49,233 bases of DNA from DRQF01 sp964559135 (lineage in GTDB: Bacteria; Planctomycetota; GCA-002687715; DRQF01), in the NCBI GenBank assembly GCA_964559135.1, contig CAZLGG010000019.1, positions 1 to 49,233 of the forward strand. Reading direction: 5' to 3'. The stretch's first letter is position 1. Each line of letters starts with the position of its first letter. Shown here piece after piece: positions 8,463 through 18,171 of the stretch. The notes below the pieces were generated by a model that was not told where the DNA came from, made no database searches, and saw only the letters and a list, made by a program, of their open reading frames with translations. The position numbers and the translations under genes are program-made.

Positions 8463-10310
8463 ATGGCGCGTGCCGCAGGAGTTCAGATCACCGGTTCGGT
8501 CGTTCGAGTGATCGACATAGAGGGCTCGGTCAAAAAGCCGAAGGTCCGCGGCTGTGCGGAGGTGAGCATCGCCCATGGCGATGGCGAGGATCGAATCCCC
8601 AACCTCACCAAGGCACTGAAGGAGGCCTTCAAACAGGCGAAGGCCGGGCGCGACCAAGTGGTCCTCGGCATTCCCATACGTGATTGCATCGTTCGGGAGA
8701 TCACCGTCCCTTTCACCGACCCCGCCCAAATCCGCAAGGTCATCAAGTTCGAGTGCGAGGCTCACATCCACGCCTGTAGCATCGACGAGGTCGTGATCTG
8801 CTTCCACAAAGTCGCGGAACTCGGTGCGCGCAGCACGCTTCTCGTCGTCGCCGCCAAGAAGGAAAAAATCCGGGAGCAACTCCAAGCCCTCGAGAAGGCC
8901 GGCGTCGATCCGCTGGCCGTGGATCTCGACGCGGCAGGCCTTTTCAACATCCTGGAGGCCCAGGGCCTCACCGAGTCAGAAAGGCCTTTGGTCGTCTGCG
9001 ACGTCGGTTACACCTGCACGACGATCATGCTGCTCCTCGAAGGCGACCTGCGGCTCGTCCGATCCATGCGCCTCGGCACGGAATTCATCACCCAGCGGGT
9101 CGGCCGCGATCTCGACCTCGATCCCGAGGAAGCGCGTACGAGGACTCGAGCCGTTCTCGTCCAGGACGTCGACCTCGAGGAGGACCTCATCGTCCCCGCC
9201 GACGCCTTCGAGGAAGGCGGCAAAGAGACGGGGAAGAGTTCGGCCGAGCTCGAACGCGACATCATCCGCCAACGTCAAAAGGAATTCGTGAAGCGTCTCG
9301 AGCAGGAGATCTACCGGACGCTCGCCCCCATCGATATCGATGACCCTCCCGAAAAGGTCTATCTCCTCGGGCCGGGCGCGAATCTCCCCCGCATCGTCTC
9401 TGAGCTTCAGGAGAAGATGGAACCCCGGGTGGAGCGCCTTCATCTCTTGGAGAACATGGAGCACCGATTCGATTCCGAGGCCACGAGGATCTACGACGCC
9501 ATCGTTCCCACACCGGCCGGGCTGGCTTTCAAACAGTTTGGACACGATCCCCTGGGGTTTGACTTCCGTCAGGAAGAGTTCGTCTTCGCGAATCGCTTCG
9601 ACCGGCTGAAGGTTCCGCTCTTCTGCCTCATTCTCCTCATGGCCGCGCTCAACGTCGTGTGGTGGAATTTCGACACCAAGATGAACGCGCATCGGGAGAG
9701 CATGCTGGAAGGCATTGCGAAGACGGCGGCCGATGAATTCAAAAAGGTCATGGACGAGAACAGGCTGGGAACGCTCGTCTCCTACGTCCCCGTCAAGAAG
9801 GGGGAATTGAAAAAACTTGCCCGGCGTGCGAGTGCCGACACCCCCCCCATCAAGAGGATCAACATCATGGGGCGCACCATCAAGGAGTTGGATGACCAAC
9901 TCCTTGACGCATACGGGCTCCGCAAGACATCCAAGAAGAAATCCAGACGCAAGCGGTCCAGCAAAAAGAATATTCCCCAGGACCCGTCCGGCTATCGTTC
10001 GGCCCTGCTTCTTTTGGAGTGGCTCTGCAAGGCCGTCGCCGACACGGGAGTCAATGAATTCGCCTTCAACCGAGTGAACATCAACCCTCATGAGATTCTT
10101 TTCAACATCACGTTGCCCGAGACGGTTCAGCTCGGCGATGAGAAGACTGTGGGCTACCGGAAGGTCATCGCCATGATCGACGCCAACCTCCAAAAACTAG
10201 CCGGCGGCGATTTCGAAAAGCTCGAGGACCAGGGGCGGCACGAGCTCAACAAGGGCGGACGCGGCGTCGACGTGAATCTGCGGGCGGTCTTCAAGAAGCA
10301 AGACAAGTAA
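8463..10310 (+). CDS. PilM-PilN fusion / GspL-like assembly platform protein
   Basis: A 615-residue bitopic protein. Residues 1 to about 350 form an actin-like ATPase domain of the PilM/GspL type: the DVGYTCTTIML nucleotide-binding turn and the LLGPGANLP segment near 300 are recognisable. A single membrane helix lies at about 383-402 (VPLFCLILLMAALNVVWW), followed by a periplasmic PilN-like domain. That domain contains an unusually basic stretch near 487-500 (KKKSRRKRSSKK). PilM and PilN are normally two proteins, and GspL is the natural fused form. These proteins form the inner-membrane platform of type IV pili or type II secretion systems. The GspM-like gene follows after 14 bases; no ATPase, pilin or secretin gene is in the window. 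Confidence 0.75.
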   Translation: MARAAGVQITGSVVRVIDIEGSVKKPKVRGCAEVSIAHGDGEDRIPNLTKALKEAFKQAKAGRDQVVLGIPIRDCIVREITVPFTDPAQIRKVIKFECEAHIHACSIDEVVICFHKVAELGARSTLLVVAAKKEKIREQLQALEKAGVDPLAVDLDAAGLFNILEAQGLTESERPLVVCDVGYTCTTIMLLLEGDLRLVRSMRLGTEFITQRVGRDLDLDPEEARTRTRAVLVQDVDLEEDLIVPADAFEEGGKETGKSSAELERDIIRQRQKEFVKRLEQEIYRTLAPIDIDDPPEKVYLLGPGANLPRIVSELQEKMEPRVERLHLLENMEHRFDSEATRIYDAIVPTPAGLAFKQFGHDPLGFDFRQEEFVFANRFDRLKVPLFCLILLMAALNVVWWNFDTKMNAHRESMLEGIAKTAADEFKKVMDENRLGTLVSYVPVKKGELKKLARRASADTPPIKRINIMGRTIKELDDQLLDAYGLRKTSKKKSRRKRSSKKNIPQDPSGYRSALLLLEWLCKAVADTGVNEFAFNRVNINPHEILFNITLPETVQLGDEKTVGYRKVIAMIDANLQKLAGGDFEKLEDQGRHELNKGGRGVDVNLRAVFKKQDK

Positions 10311-10324
10311 GGGAAGCCTCGCAC

Positions 10325-10852
10325 ATGAAGAAGCTATTCATCGCTCTCATCGTCGTGAACGTCGCCTTCATGGGGTACAACGCGTCGCGCACATGGAGCC
10401 GAGTCATGGACGAGGAAAACGCCTCCGCCGTCGACACGGCTCAGAACCTCTGTGTCAAACTCCGGCGCACGGCGCTCAGGTATCGCGCCGATCTGGACCG
10501 CATCGCCACGGACAAGTTCGAACGCGTGGACGAACCGTCGCTCTACTTCGCCAAGCAGGCGCGCGCGGCAGGTTTCGACCCTCTGAAGGACGGAATCAAC
10601 ATCCCCATCAAGACGGACGTCTCCAAGGGAAGCCGCTTCGACGAGGAGTCGTGGAAGGTGAGTTTCCGCAAGAAGGAGAAGTACTTCCGCCTCAAGGACG
10701 TCGCGAGATTCTGTCAGTTGGTCGAAAGGGACAGTCCGAGCTTCCAGATCAAGTCCATCGATTTCGGCCGGAGGACGGAGAATTGGGGGAAAGATCAGTG
10801 GCAACCCCGCCAAATCGTCATCCGGCGATGGTCGATTCACCAGAAAACTTGA
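10325..10852 (+). CDS. Small bitopic protein, probable GspM/PilO-like partner
   Basis: Encodes 175 residues: a short start, one N-terminal membrane helix (about 3-18, KLFIALIVVNVAFMGY), then a charged helical segment and a small mixed domain. That is the layout of GspM and PilO, which pair with the periplasmic domains of GspL and PilN. No sequence motif proves it, so the call rests on topology and on the 14-base gap after the GspL-like gene. Its last 35 bases overlap the end of carB on the opposite strand. Confidence 0.5.
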   Translation: MKKLFIALIVVNVAFMGYNASRTWSRVMDEENASAVDTAQNLCVKLRRTALRYRADLDRIATDKFERVDEPSLYFAKQARAAGFDPLKDGINIPIKTDVSKGSRFDEESWKVSFRKKEKYFRLKDVARFCQLVERDSPSFQIKSIDFGRRTENWGKDQWQPRQIVIRRWSIHQKT

Positions 10853-13800
10853 TCGTGTACTCCTGAATCGACTTCACGCGGGCCCCGACCCGCTTCTTGG
10901 AGCCGATTCCGGCGACGATGGCCTGGGCCGCGGCAAGGGTCGTCACGCAACTGATCCCCTGCTGCACCGCGACCCCTCGAATCTTGGCTTCGTCGGTTCG
11001 AGGCCCCACCCCTGACGGCGTATTGATCACCAAGACGATCTCGCCGTTCTTGAGGTGGTCGGCGACGTTCGGGCGCCCCTCGACGATCTTCTTGATGCGA
11101 CGATTCGCGATGCCGTTCCGGTCGAGAACTTTGGACGTCCCCCCCGTGGCCACGAGTTCGAAACCCAAAGCGACCAGTTCCCGAGCCACCGGGATGATCT
11201 CTCGCTTGTCCGCGTCCTTCACGCTGACGAATACGGTTCCGTCGAGTGGCAGCAGATTCCCCGTCGCCTCATAGCTCTTCGCGAAGGCGACCCCCAAGTC
11301 GTTGTCGATCCCGAAGGCCTCCCCCGTGGACCGCATTTCGGGGCCCAGAATGATGTCGCTGCCGGGGAATTTCGAGAACGGGAACACAGGCGCCTTGACG
11401 GCCATGTGTTCGGGAACGATCTCTCGGGTGAAACCCAGTTCTTCGAGGGACCGACCCGCCATGACCTGCGCACCCAACTTGGCGAGGGGCACGCCGATCG
11501 CCTTGCTCACGAAGGGTACGGTGCGAGAGGCCCGCGGATTGACCTCGATGATGTAGATCTCGGCATCCTTGACGGCGAACTGAACGTTCATGAGGCCGCA
11601 AACGTCGAGTTCCTTGGCGAGACGACGGGTCAGATCACCAAGGTCGCTGACGATTTTTTCCGAAAGAGAGTGGGGCGGGATCACCGACGAGCTGTCTCCG
11701 CTGTGGATCCCTGCTTCCTCCAACTGCTCCATGACACCGCCGATGACGCAGCGATTCGAATCCGCAATGGCGTCAATGTCGACCTCGATGGCATGTTCGA
11801 GAAACTTGTCGATCAACACGGGGTGTTCCGGCGAGACGTCGACGGCCTCGGCCATGTATCGGGCCAGGTCCTCCTCCTGGTAGACGATGCGCATCGCTCG
11901 GCCCCCGAGGACGTAACTCGGCCGCACGAGCACCGGAAAGCCGATCCGTTTGGCCGCGGCGAAGGCCTCCTCCGCGGTCCGCGCCACCTCGTTCGGAGGC
12001 TGCCGGATGCCGATGCGGTCGATGATCTTCTTGAAGCGATCGCGGTCCTCGGCGATGTCGATGCTCTCGGGACTCGTCCCGATGATCTTGACCCCCGCCG
12101 CCTCCAGTCCCTTCGCGAGTCGAAGAGGTGTCTGGCCCCCGAGCTGGACGATGACGCCGTCGGGACGCTCCAGGTCACAGATGTTCAACACGTCCTCGAG
12201 AGTGAGCGGCTCGAAGTAGAGCTTGTCCGCCGTGTCGTAATCGGTGGAGACGGTTTCGGGATTCGAATTCACCATGATGGTCTCGAAACCCGCCTCCTTC
12301 AGCCCATAGGTGGCGTGGACGCAGCAACAGTCGAATTCGACGCCTTGGCCGATGCGGTTGGGGCCGCTGCCGAGGATCATGATCTTCGGTCGGTCCGAGC
12401 GCTCCGCTTCATTCTCCTCCTCGTAGGTGGAGTAGAAGTACGGCGTGTACGACTCGAACTCGCCGCCGCATGTGTCGACGAGCTTGAACACGGGGCGAAC
12501 GCCGCGTCCCAGTCTCCTCTTACGGACCTCCATCTCGTCCATGCCCCACAGGAATGCGAGCTGACGGTCGGAGTATCCGTATCGCTTCGCTTCCCGAAGC
12601 AGATCGTCGTCGACGCCAGAGAGGTCCTCGTGCTCTCGCAGAAGAGTCTCCAACTCGAGGATCTCCGCGAGGTTCCGGAGGAACCATGGGTCGATACCGG
12701 TCAATTCGTGGATTTCCGCCTCGCTCATCCCGTCGAGAAAAGCGTATCGGATGTAGTCCACCCTATCCCTGTGGGGAGTGACCAGTTTCGCGATGATTTG
12801 GTCGCGGGTCGGTCTCTGCTCGGAAAACCAAAGATCACCCCGCCCAATTCCGAAGCCGTCCATCCCTCGCTCGAGAGATCGAAGCGCCTTTTGGAAGGCC
12901 TCCTTGAACGTGCGGCCCATCGCCATCACTTCGCCGACGGATTTCATCTGCGTCGTCAGGGTGTCATCGGCCTCGGGAAACTTCTCGAAGGCGAATTGGG
13001 GAATCTTGACGATGCAGTAGTCGATGGTCGGCTCGAAGCAGGCAGGCGTTTCGCGCGTGATGTCGTTTTCGATCTCGTCGAGGGTGTATCCGACGGCCAG
13101 CTTTGCCGCGATTTTCGCAATGGGAAATCCCGTGGCCTTGCTCGCCAGCGCGGACGACCGGGAGACGCGGGGATTCATCTCGATGACGACCATGCGATCG
13201 GACCGAGGGTCGGTGGCGAATTGGATGTTCGATCCTCCGGTCTCGACACCGATGGCGCGAATGATCTTCAACGCCGCGTCCCTCATCCGCTGATATTCCT
13301 TGTCGGTCAGCGTCATGGCGGGAGCCACCGTGATGCTGTCGCCCGTGTGGACGCCCATGGCGTCGAAGTTTTCGATGCTGCAGATGATGACCACATTGTC
13401 TTTGCGGTCGCGCATCACCTCGAGCTCGAACTCCTTCCAGCCGATCACGGACTCCTCGACGAGGACCTCCTGCATCATGGAAAGTTCGAGGCCCCGCTGG
13501 ACGATGGCGTCGAATTCCTCGTTGTTGTAGGCGATGCCTCCGCCACTTCCGCCCAGGGTGAATGCGGGACGAATCACACAGGGCAAGCCCAGCTCATCTC
13601 GAATCGCCTGAGCGTGTTCGAGGTCGTGGGCCACGCCGGATCGCGGTACTTCGAGGCCGATCGAGCGAACGCACTGTTTGAATTCCTCTCGGTCCTCGGC
13701 GCGCTGAATGACCTCGCGGGTGGCCCCGATCATCTCCACGCCGAATTTATCCAGAATACCCTCCCGTGCGAGTTCGAATGCCAGGTTGAGGCCGGTTTGC

Positions 13801-14075
13801 CCACCCAAGGTCGGCAGGATCGCGTCGGGACGCTCTTTTTCGATGATGCGGGCCACGTATTCGGGAGTGAGGGGCTCCAGATAGGTGCGATCCGCGAGTT
13901 CCGGATCGGTCATGATCGTGGCCGGGTTCGAATTGACGAGGATTGTACGGTAACCCTCTTCTCGGAGCGCCTTTAGGGCCTGTGTCCCCGAATAGTCGAA
14001 TTCGCAGGCCTGTCCGATGATGATGGGACCCGACCCGATGACCAGGATCGAGGAGATGTCGCTACGTTTCGGCAT
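10818..14075 (-). CDS. carB: Carbamoyl-phosphate synthase large subunit
   Basis: Makes carbamoyl phosphate from ammonia (delivered by CarA), bicarbonate and two ATP, for arginine and pyrimidine synthesis. The 1085-residue length matches the family. The order is: the N-terminal half beginning SSILVIGSGPIIIGQACEFDYSG region (read in parts) with the first ATP-grasp domain, a helical oligomerisation region, the second synthetase half beginning at KIMILGSGPNRIGQGVEFDC, and a C-terminal MGS-like allosteric domain (KREIIPVARELVALGF). The start at MPKRSD (14075) is preferred over the longer frame to 14135. The C terminus runs slightly past the usual VKSIQEY ending. No carA lies in the window. Confidence 0.97.
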   Translation of the reverse strand: MPKRSDISSILVIGSGPIIIGQACEFDYSGTQALKALREEGYRTILVNSNPATIMTDPELADRTYLEPLTPEYVARIIEKERPDAILPTLGGQTGLNLAFELAREGILDKFGVEMIGATREVIQRAEDREEFKQCVRSIGLEVPRSGVAHDLEHAQAIRDELGLPCVIRPAFTLGGSGGGIAYNNEEFDAIVQRGLELSMMQEVLVEESVIGWKEFELEVMRDRKDNVVIICSIENFDAMGVHTGDSITVAPAMTLTDKEYQRMRDAALKIIRAIGVETGGSNIQFATDPRSDRMVVIEMNPRVSRSSALASKATGFPIAKIAAKLAVGYTLDEIENDITRETPACFEPTIDYCIVKIPQFAFEKFPEADDTLTTQMKSVGEVMAMGRTFKEAFQKALRSLERGMDGFGIGRGDLWFSEQRPTRDQIIAKLVTPHRDRVDYIRYAFLDGMSEAEIHELTGIDPWFLRNLAEILELETLLREHEDLSGVDDDLLREAKRYGYSDRQLAFLWGMDEMEVRKRRLGRGVRPVFKLVDTCGGEFESYTPYFYSTYEEENEAERSDRPKIMILGSGPNRIGQGVEFDCCCVHATYGLKEAGFETIMVNSNPETVSTDYDTADKLYFEPLTLEDVLNICDLERPDGVIVQLGGQTPLRLAKGLEAAGVKIIGTSPESIDIAEDRDRFKKIIDRIGIRQPPNEVARTAEEAFAAAKRIGFPVLVRPSYVLGGRAMRIVYQEEDLARYMAEAVDVSPEHPVLIDKFLEHAIEVDIDAIADSNRCVIGGVMEQLEEAGIHSGDSSSVIPPHSLSEKIVSDLGDLTRRLAKELDVCGLMNVQFAVKDAEIYIIEVNPRASRTVPFVSKAIGVPLAKLGAQVMAGRSLEELGFTREIVPEHMAVKAPVFPFSKFPGSDIILGPEMRSTGEAFGIDNDLGVAFAKSYEATGNLLPLDGTVFVSVKDADKREIIPVARELVALGFELVATGGTSKVLDRNGIANRRIKKIVEGRPNVADHLKNGEIVLVINTPSGVGPRTDEAKIRGVAVQQGISCVTTLAAAQAIVAGIGSKKRVGARVKSIQEYTIKFSGESTIAG

Positions 14076-14197
14076 GCGTGAAGGGGCTCCGGTCCGGGGC
14101 TGGCCGAGTAAAGCAAAGGCGGGCTCGATCCGCAAGGTCCCGGCCCCGCGGAGTCCTCATCGTTGAACTTGGAGTCATAGGGCGCAACACTTCCCCC

Positions 14198-16072
14198 ATG
14201 GACAACCTTTCCTCCTACATCCTCTCTTCCCTCGAGCGATCCCCGCATCTTCCCGCCCTCGTGGGCAGATCGGGATCAAAGGAGAGGACCTGGACGCGAG
14301 GGCGACTCCTCGAGGGGGTCAGGAACTTCGCCGCCGGTCTGGTCGTTGCGGGCATGGACCCGGGCGACCACGTCGGAATCATCGCCGATAGCGGGGACCA
14401 CTGGCTCATCGCCGACTTGGGTATCCTCACGGCCGGCGGCGTCGACATCCCACGCGGGGCCGACGCGTCGCAGGAGGACGTGGAATTCATCCTCGGCCAT
14501 GCCCGCTGCAAATGGGTGATCGTCGCGAATGCCCAGCTTTTCAAGAAGCACCGAGCGGCCCTCGCGAATCGTGGTGTCGAGGAAAGGACAGTCGTTCTGG
14601 AGGGCGACGCACCCGCCCCTTCCCGCACGTTCGAGGCTATCCTTTCCCTTGGACGACAGGCGCTGGGAGACGACCCCTCCCTCCTCCAACGTCGGGCCGC
14701 GAAGATGACGCCCCGGACCCTCGCCACGATCGTCTACACGTCGGGCACGACGGGGAATCCCAAGGGCGTGATGCTCACCCACGGCAATATCCTCCACAAC
14801 GTGCGGATTCTCCCCAAGCTCGTCACCTTCTCCTCCAGTGACCGCTATCTCAGTTTCCTTCCCACTTGGCACATGTTCGAGCGGACGCTCGAATACTGCC
14901 TGCTCGTCGGCGAAACCGTCATCCACTTCTCGGACAAACGCTCCCTCAGACGGGACCTGTCACGCACACGCCCCACCGTCATGGCCGGCGTCCCTCGTCT
15001 TTGGGAGTCCCTACAGTCGGGCGCCCTCGCACAGATCCGGAAACTCCCGGCGGGAAAACGCCATCTCATGCGATCCTTGCTGTCTCTCGGAGCATCCCAC
15101 GATCGGGCTGCCAGGCGGCTGACGGGACGGTCTCTCGACGACGCGGGCCGCATTCTCCGTGTCGGGGGCGCCCGACGATGGTGCGCGGCCCTTTGCAAGG
15201 TGGCTCTCACTCCATTTCGGAAACTCGCGGACCGGCTCCTCTTCGCCCCCTTCCGGGACACCCTGGGGGGATCCGTCCGATTCATCATCAGCGGAGGCGG
15301 CGCCCTCCCGATTCACGTCGATGAGTTCTTCGATACGGCCGGAGTGCTTCTTCTCAACGGCTATGGGCTCACGGAGACATCCCCCGTGCTTTCACTGCGG
15401 GATCCTCGCCGCAACGTCCTCGGAACATCGGGACGTAGACTGCCGGAAACCGAATGGGAGGTGCGCGACGAGAACGGCGACGGTCCCCTTCCCCCCGGTG
15501 AAAAAGGCATCCTCTGGGTCCGCGGGCCGCAGGTGATGTCGGGATACTTCAGGAATCCCGAGGCGACCCAACGTGTCCTGGTCGACGGCTGGTTCAACAC
15601 CGGCGATCTGGCCCGACTCACCGAGGAGGACGACGTGATCATCTGCGGGCGCGCCAAGGACACGATCGTTCTACGCGGCGGCGAGAACGTCGAGCCGGAA
15701 GTGATCGAGGCGAGGCTCCTCCAGAGTCCCTTCATCTCCGACGTCGTGATCGTGGGACACACGCAGAAACACCTGGGTGCCCTCGTCATCCCCGATCGGG
15801 AGGCGCTGGCGGCTGTTGTCCCAGCCGGAGGCGCCCGACAGAGGCCTGCCTTGCCCGAGAAGACCATCGTGAACAAGATTCTTCACGAGGAGGTGACCCG
15901 ATTGGTCTCTCCCGAATGCGGCTTCAGAGTCTTCGAAAGGGTGCCGAAAATCACCTGCCTGGAGCAGAGTTTCTCGGTCGAGGACGGCACTCTCACGCCG
16001 ACATTGAAGAAACGGCGCGCGGTCATCGAGGCGCGCTACGCCTCTCAGATCGAGGCTTTGTTCGAGAGCTGA
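14198..16072 (+). CDS. Long-chain acyl-CoA synthetase (AMP-dependent, FadD-like)
   Basis: Activates fatty acids to acyl-CoA through an acyl-adenylate. The 624-residue protein has the P-loop-like motif YTSGTTGNPKGVMLTH, the acyl-binding GYGLTETSP, and the ATP-binding NTGDLARL followed by the hinge CGRAKDTIVLRGGENVEPE. The C-terminal lid is present (TPTLKKRR). The length and the long insert between the motifs are typical of long-chain synthetases rather than acetyl-CoA synthetase. The ATG at 14198 begins the conserved region; the frame upstream is non-coding in character. It is divergent from carB across 122 bases and is followed by nadA after 26 bases on the same strand. The exact chain length of the substrate cannot be read from the sequence. 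Confidence 0.92.
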   Translation: MDNLSSYILSSLERSPHLPALVGRSGSKERTWTRGRLLEGVRNFAAGLVVAGMDPGDHVGIIADSGDHWLIADLGILTAGGVDIPRGADASQEDVEFILGHARCKWVIVANAQLFKKHRAALANRGVEERTVVLEGDAPAPSRTFEAILSLGRQALGDDPSLLQRRAAKMTPRTLATIVYTSGTTGNPKGVMLTHGNILHNVRILPKLVTFSSSDRYLSFLPTWHMFERTLEYCLLVGETVIHFSDKRSLRRDLSRTRPTVMAGVPRLWESLQSGALAQIRKLPAGKRHLMRSLLSLGASHDRAARRLTGRSLDDAGRILRVGGARRWCAALCKVALTPFRKLADRLLFAPFRDTLGGSVRFIISGGGALPIHVDEFFDTAGVLLLNGYGLTETSPVLSLRDPRRNVLGTSGRRLPETEWEVRDENGDGPLPPGEKGILWVRGPQVMSGYFRNPEATQRVLVDGWFNTGDLARLTEEDDVIICGRAKDTIVLRGGENVEPEVIEARLLQSPFISDVVIVGHTQKHLGALVIPDREALAAVVPAGGARQRPALPEKTIVNKILHEEVTRLVSPECGFRVFERVPKITCLEQSFSVEDGTLTPTLKKRRAVIEARYASQIEALFES

Positions 16073-16098
16073 CGCCGAGCGCGAAAGAAAGGGACGTC

Positions 16099-17193
16099 AT
16101 GACGCTACAGGCCCCGTTGGCCGCCGAGTACCGAAAGGTGGCTCCGGAAGTGATCGCCGCGCGCATCGCCGAAGCCAAGGAGACTCTGGGTTCCGACCTC
16201 GTCATTCTGGGCCACCACTACCAAGCGGACGACGTCGTTCGCTGGGCCGACTTCACAGGCGACTCCTTCAAACTCGCTCGCCTCGCCGAGGAGCGCCCGG
16301 ACGCCAAGTACATCGTCTTCTGCGGCGTCCATTTCATGGCGGAGGCAGCAGACATTCTCACGCCCGAACACCAGACCGTGATTCTTCCGGATCTCACCGC
16401 GGGATGCTCCATGGCGGACATGGCGAATCTGGATCAAACGGAGGTGGCCTGGGAAGCCCTGACGGCTCGAGACGGCGAGGAGGCATGGGTTCCCATCACG
16501 TACATGAATTCCTCCGCCGAGATCAAGGCCTTCGTCGGCCGACACGGTGGCACCGTTTGCACGTCCTCCAACGCGGAAGCCGTTTACCGGTGGGCCTTGG
16601 CCGAAGGTCGCAGGATTCTCTTCCTTCCGGACGAGCACCTCGGTCGCAACGTCGGAGCCGCCATGGGGATCTCGCTCGAGGATATGGCGATTTGGGATCC
16701 CCGCGCGCTGGCGTCCGAGAATCTCGACGCGGGGGCGGACCGGGCCAAGATCGTCCTCTGGAAGGGCTTCTGCAGCGTTCACGCCCGGTTCCTCCCCGAG
16801 CACTGCGATCAGCGCCGAGAGGAGATCCCCGGGGTGAGGATCATCGCCCACCCCGAATGCAGTTTCGAGGTCGTTTCCAAGGCCGACCTCTGGGGCTCCA
16901 CCGAAAAAATCATTCGCGAGGTCACCAACGCACCGGCGGGAAGCGCTTGGGCCGTGGGCACCGAGATCAATCTCGTCCAGCGCCTGGCAGCGCAGAATCC
17001 GGACAAGAAGATCGTCAGCTTGTCGGGCATCGCGTGTCTTTGCTCGACGATGTATCGCATCGATCCACGGCACCTTCTTTGGTCCATGGAATCTCTCGTT
17101 CAGGGCGAGATCGTGAATGCCATCCACGTCGACGAGGAGACCGCCCACTGGGCGCGCATCGCGCTCGAGAAGATGCTCGAACTCGTCCCCTGA
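16099..17193 (+). CDS. nadA: Quinolinate synthase A
   Basis: [4Fe-4S] enzyme that condenses iminoaspartate with dihydroxyacetone phosphate to give quinolinate in NAD synthesis. The 364-residue protein has the GHHYQADDVVRWAD segment, IVFCGVHFMAE, LPDLTAGCSMAD, TYMNSSAEIKA, the LPDEHLGRN motif, HPEC and GIACLCSTMYRI. Cysteines in the FCGVH, GFCSVH/HPEC and CLCSTM segments include the three expected cluster ligands. The start at 16099 is set by homology, 26 bases after the acyl-CoA synthetase stop. nadB and nadC are not in the window, so the pathway is dispersed. Confidence 0.96.
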   Translation: MTLQAPLAAEYRKVAPEVIAARIAEAKETLGSDLVILGHHYQADDVVRWADFTGDSFKLARLAEERPDAKYIVFCGVHFMAEAADILTPEHQTVILPDLTAGCSMADMANLDQTEVAWEALTARDGEEAWVPITYMNSSAEIKAFVGRHGGTVCTSSNAEAVYRWALAEGRRILFLPDEHLGRNVGAAMGISLEDMAIWDPRALASENLDAGADRAKIVLWKGFCSVHARFLPEHCDQRREEIPGVRIIAHPECSFEVVSKADLWGSTEKIIREVTNAPAGSAWAVGTEINLVQRLAAQNPDKKIVSLSGIACLCSTMYRIDPRHLLWSMESLVQGEIVNAIHVDEETAHWARIALEKMLELVP

Positions 17194-17205
17194 ACGGCCG
17201 GGACG

Positions 17206-18171
17206 TCAATCACCCTCGAGCGCGGCACGCAGAGTTTCCTCCCCGATATTGCCCCCCGACAGCACGAGAACGAGAGGCCCCGAGGCGGGAGCGAAGCGAC
17301 CGCTCACCGCCGCCGCCACGCCGACGGCTCCGCTGGGCTCGACGACCAAATGATCTCGCAGTGCCAGCCTCTTCACGGCCGGCAAGATCTCCTCCTCAGG
17401 CACGGTGACGATGTCGGCCACCACCTCCTGAGCCAGTGCAAAGCCGAGCTTCCCGGGCCGGGTGGCCGTCAGACCGTCGCAGATCGTCCGGGGTGCGGGC
17501 CCCACGCCCCTTCGCCCCGACTCGAACGCCCGCGCGAAGGCTGTGTTGCCCGCCGGCTGGACCCCGTGGACCCGCGCCGAGGAACCGGCGAACAGCAGCC
17601 CCGCTCCGATCCCGCCCAAAAGCCCCCCGCCGCTCACCGGCACGACGACATCGGCGGTATCCGGCAGGTCGTCCAGAATCTCCGCGGCGAGCGTCGCGTT
17701 CCCCGCTATCGTTTCCACCGCGTCGTGGGGATGCAGGGCCAACGCCCCCGTCTCTCGTCGAATGCGATCCACGACCTCCTGCCTGGCCTCGTAGCGTCCC
17801 TCGCAGAAAACGACATCAGCGCCCCAACGGCGGCAGGCGTCCACCTTCACCTTCGCGGCGTCCGGCATCATCACGAGCGTCGCGGCGATGCTCAGCTCAC
17901 GGGCCGCCCAAGCCGCCGCCATGGCGAAATTCCCCGAGGAGGATGCGACGACACCATGGCGTCGCGCCTCGTCCTCCCGGGCAAGGAGCGCGTTGAGGGC
18001 GCCTCGGTATTTGAAGGCCCCGGTCTGCTGGACATTCTCGCACTTGAGATAGACCGGGCGCTCGCAGAACGCGGAGAGATCCGAGGAAAACAAAAGCGGA
18101 GTCCGGCGCACCCGCCTCGCGAGGCGGGCGCGCGCGGCACGGTAAGCGTCTTCCAGTTCCGCGACCTTCAC
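17206..18171 (-). CDS. PLP-dependent threonine/serine ammonia-lyase
   Basis: Fold type II PLP enzyme of 321 residues, the size of catabolic threonine dehydratase or serine racemase, without a regulatory ACT domain. The PLP lysine lies in TGAFKYRGA, the substrate loop is SSGNFAMAAA, and the phosphate-binding glycine loop is SGGGLLGG. The near-terminal LSGGN is also typical. The start is GTG 18171, which overlaps the stop of the upstream FKBP gene as GTGA, so translation is coupled; this rules out the longer frame to 18318. It could deaminate threonine or serine or racemise serine; the sequence alone does not decide. The gene ends 12 bases from nadA on the other strand. Confidence 0.85.
   Translation of the reverse strand: MKVAELEDAYRAARARLARRVRRTPLLFSSDLSAFCERPVYLKCENVQQTGAFKYRGALNALLAREDEARRHGVVASSSGNFAMAAAWAARELSIAATLVMMPDAAKVKVDACRRWGADVVFCEGRYEARQEVVDRIRRETGALALHPHDAVETIAGNATLAAEILDDLPDTADVVVPVSGGGLLGGIGAGLLFAGSSARVHGVQPAGNTAFARAFESGRRGVGPAPRTICDGLTATRPGKLGFALAQEVVADIVTVPEEEILPAVKRLALRDHLVVEPSGAVGVAAAVSGRFAPASGPLVLVLSGGNIGEETLRAALEGD

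Noticed and set aside
11055..13976. 973-codon open frame on the plus strand opposite carB
   Set aside because: It mirrors carB, whose protein is unmistakable. High GC content and codon bias leave the opposite frame open; its translation has no domain character.
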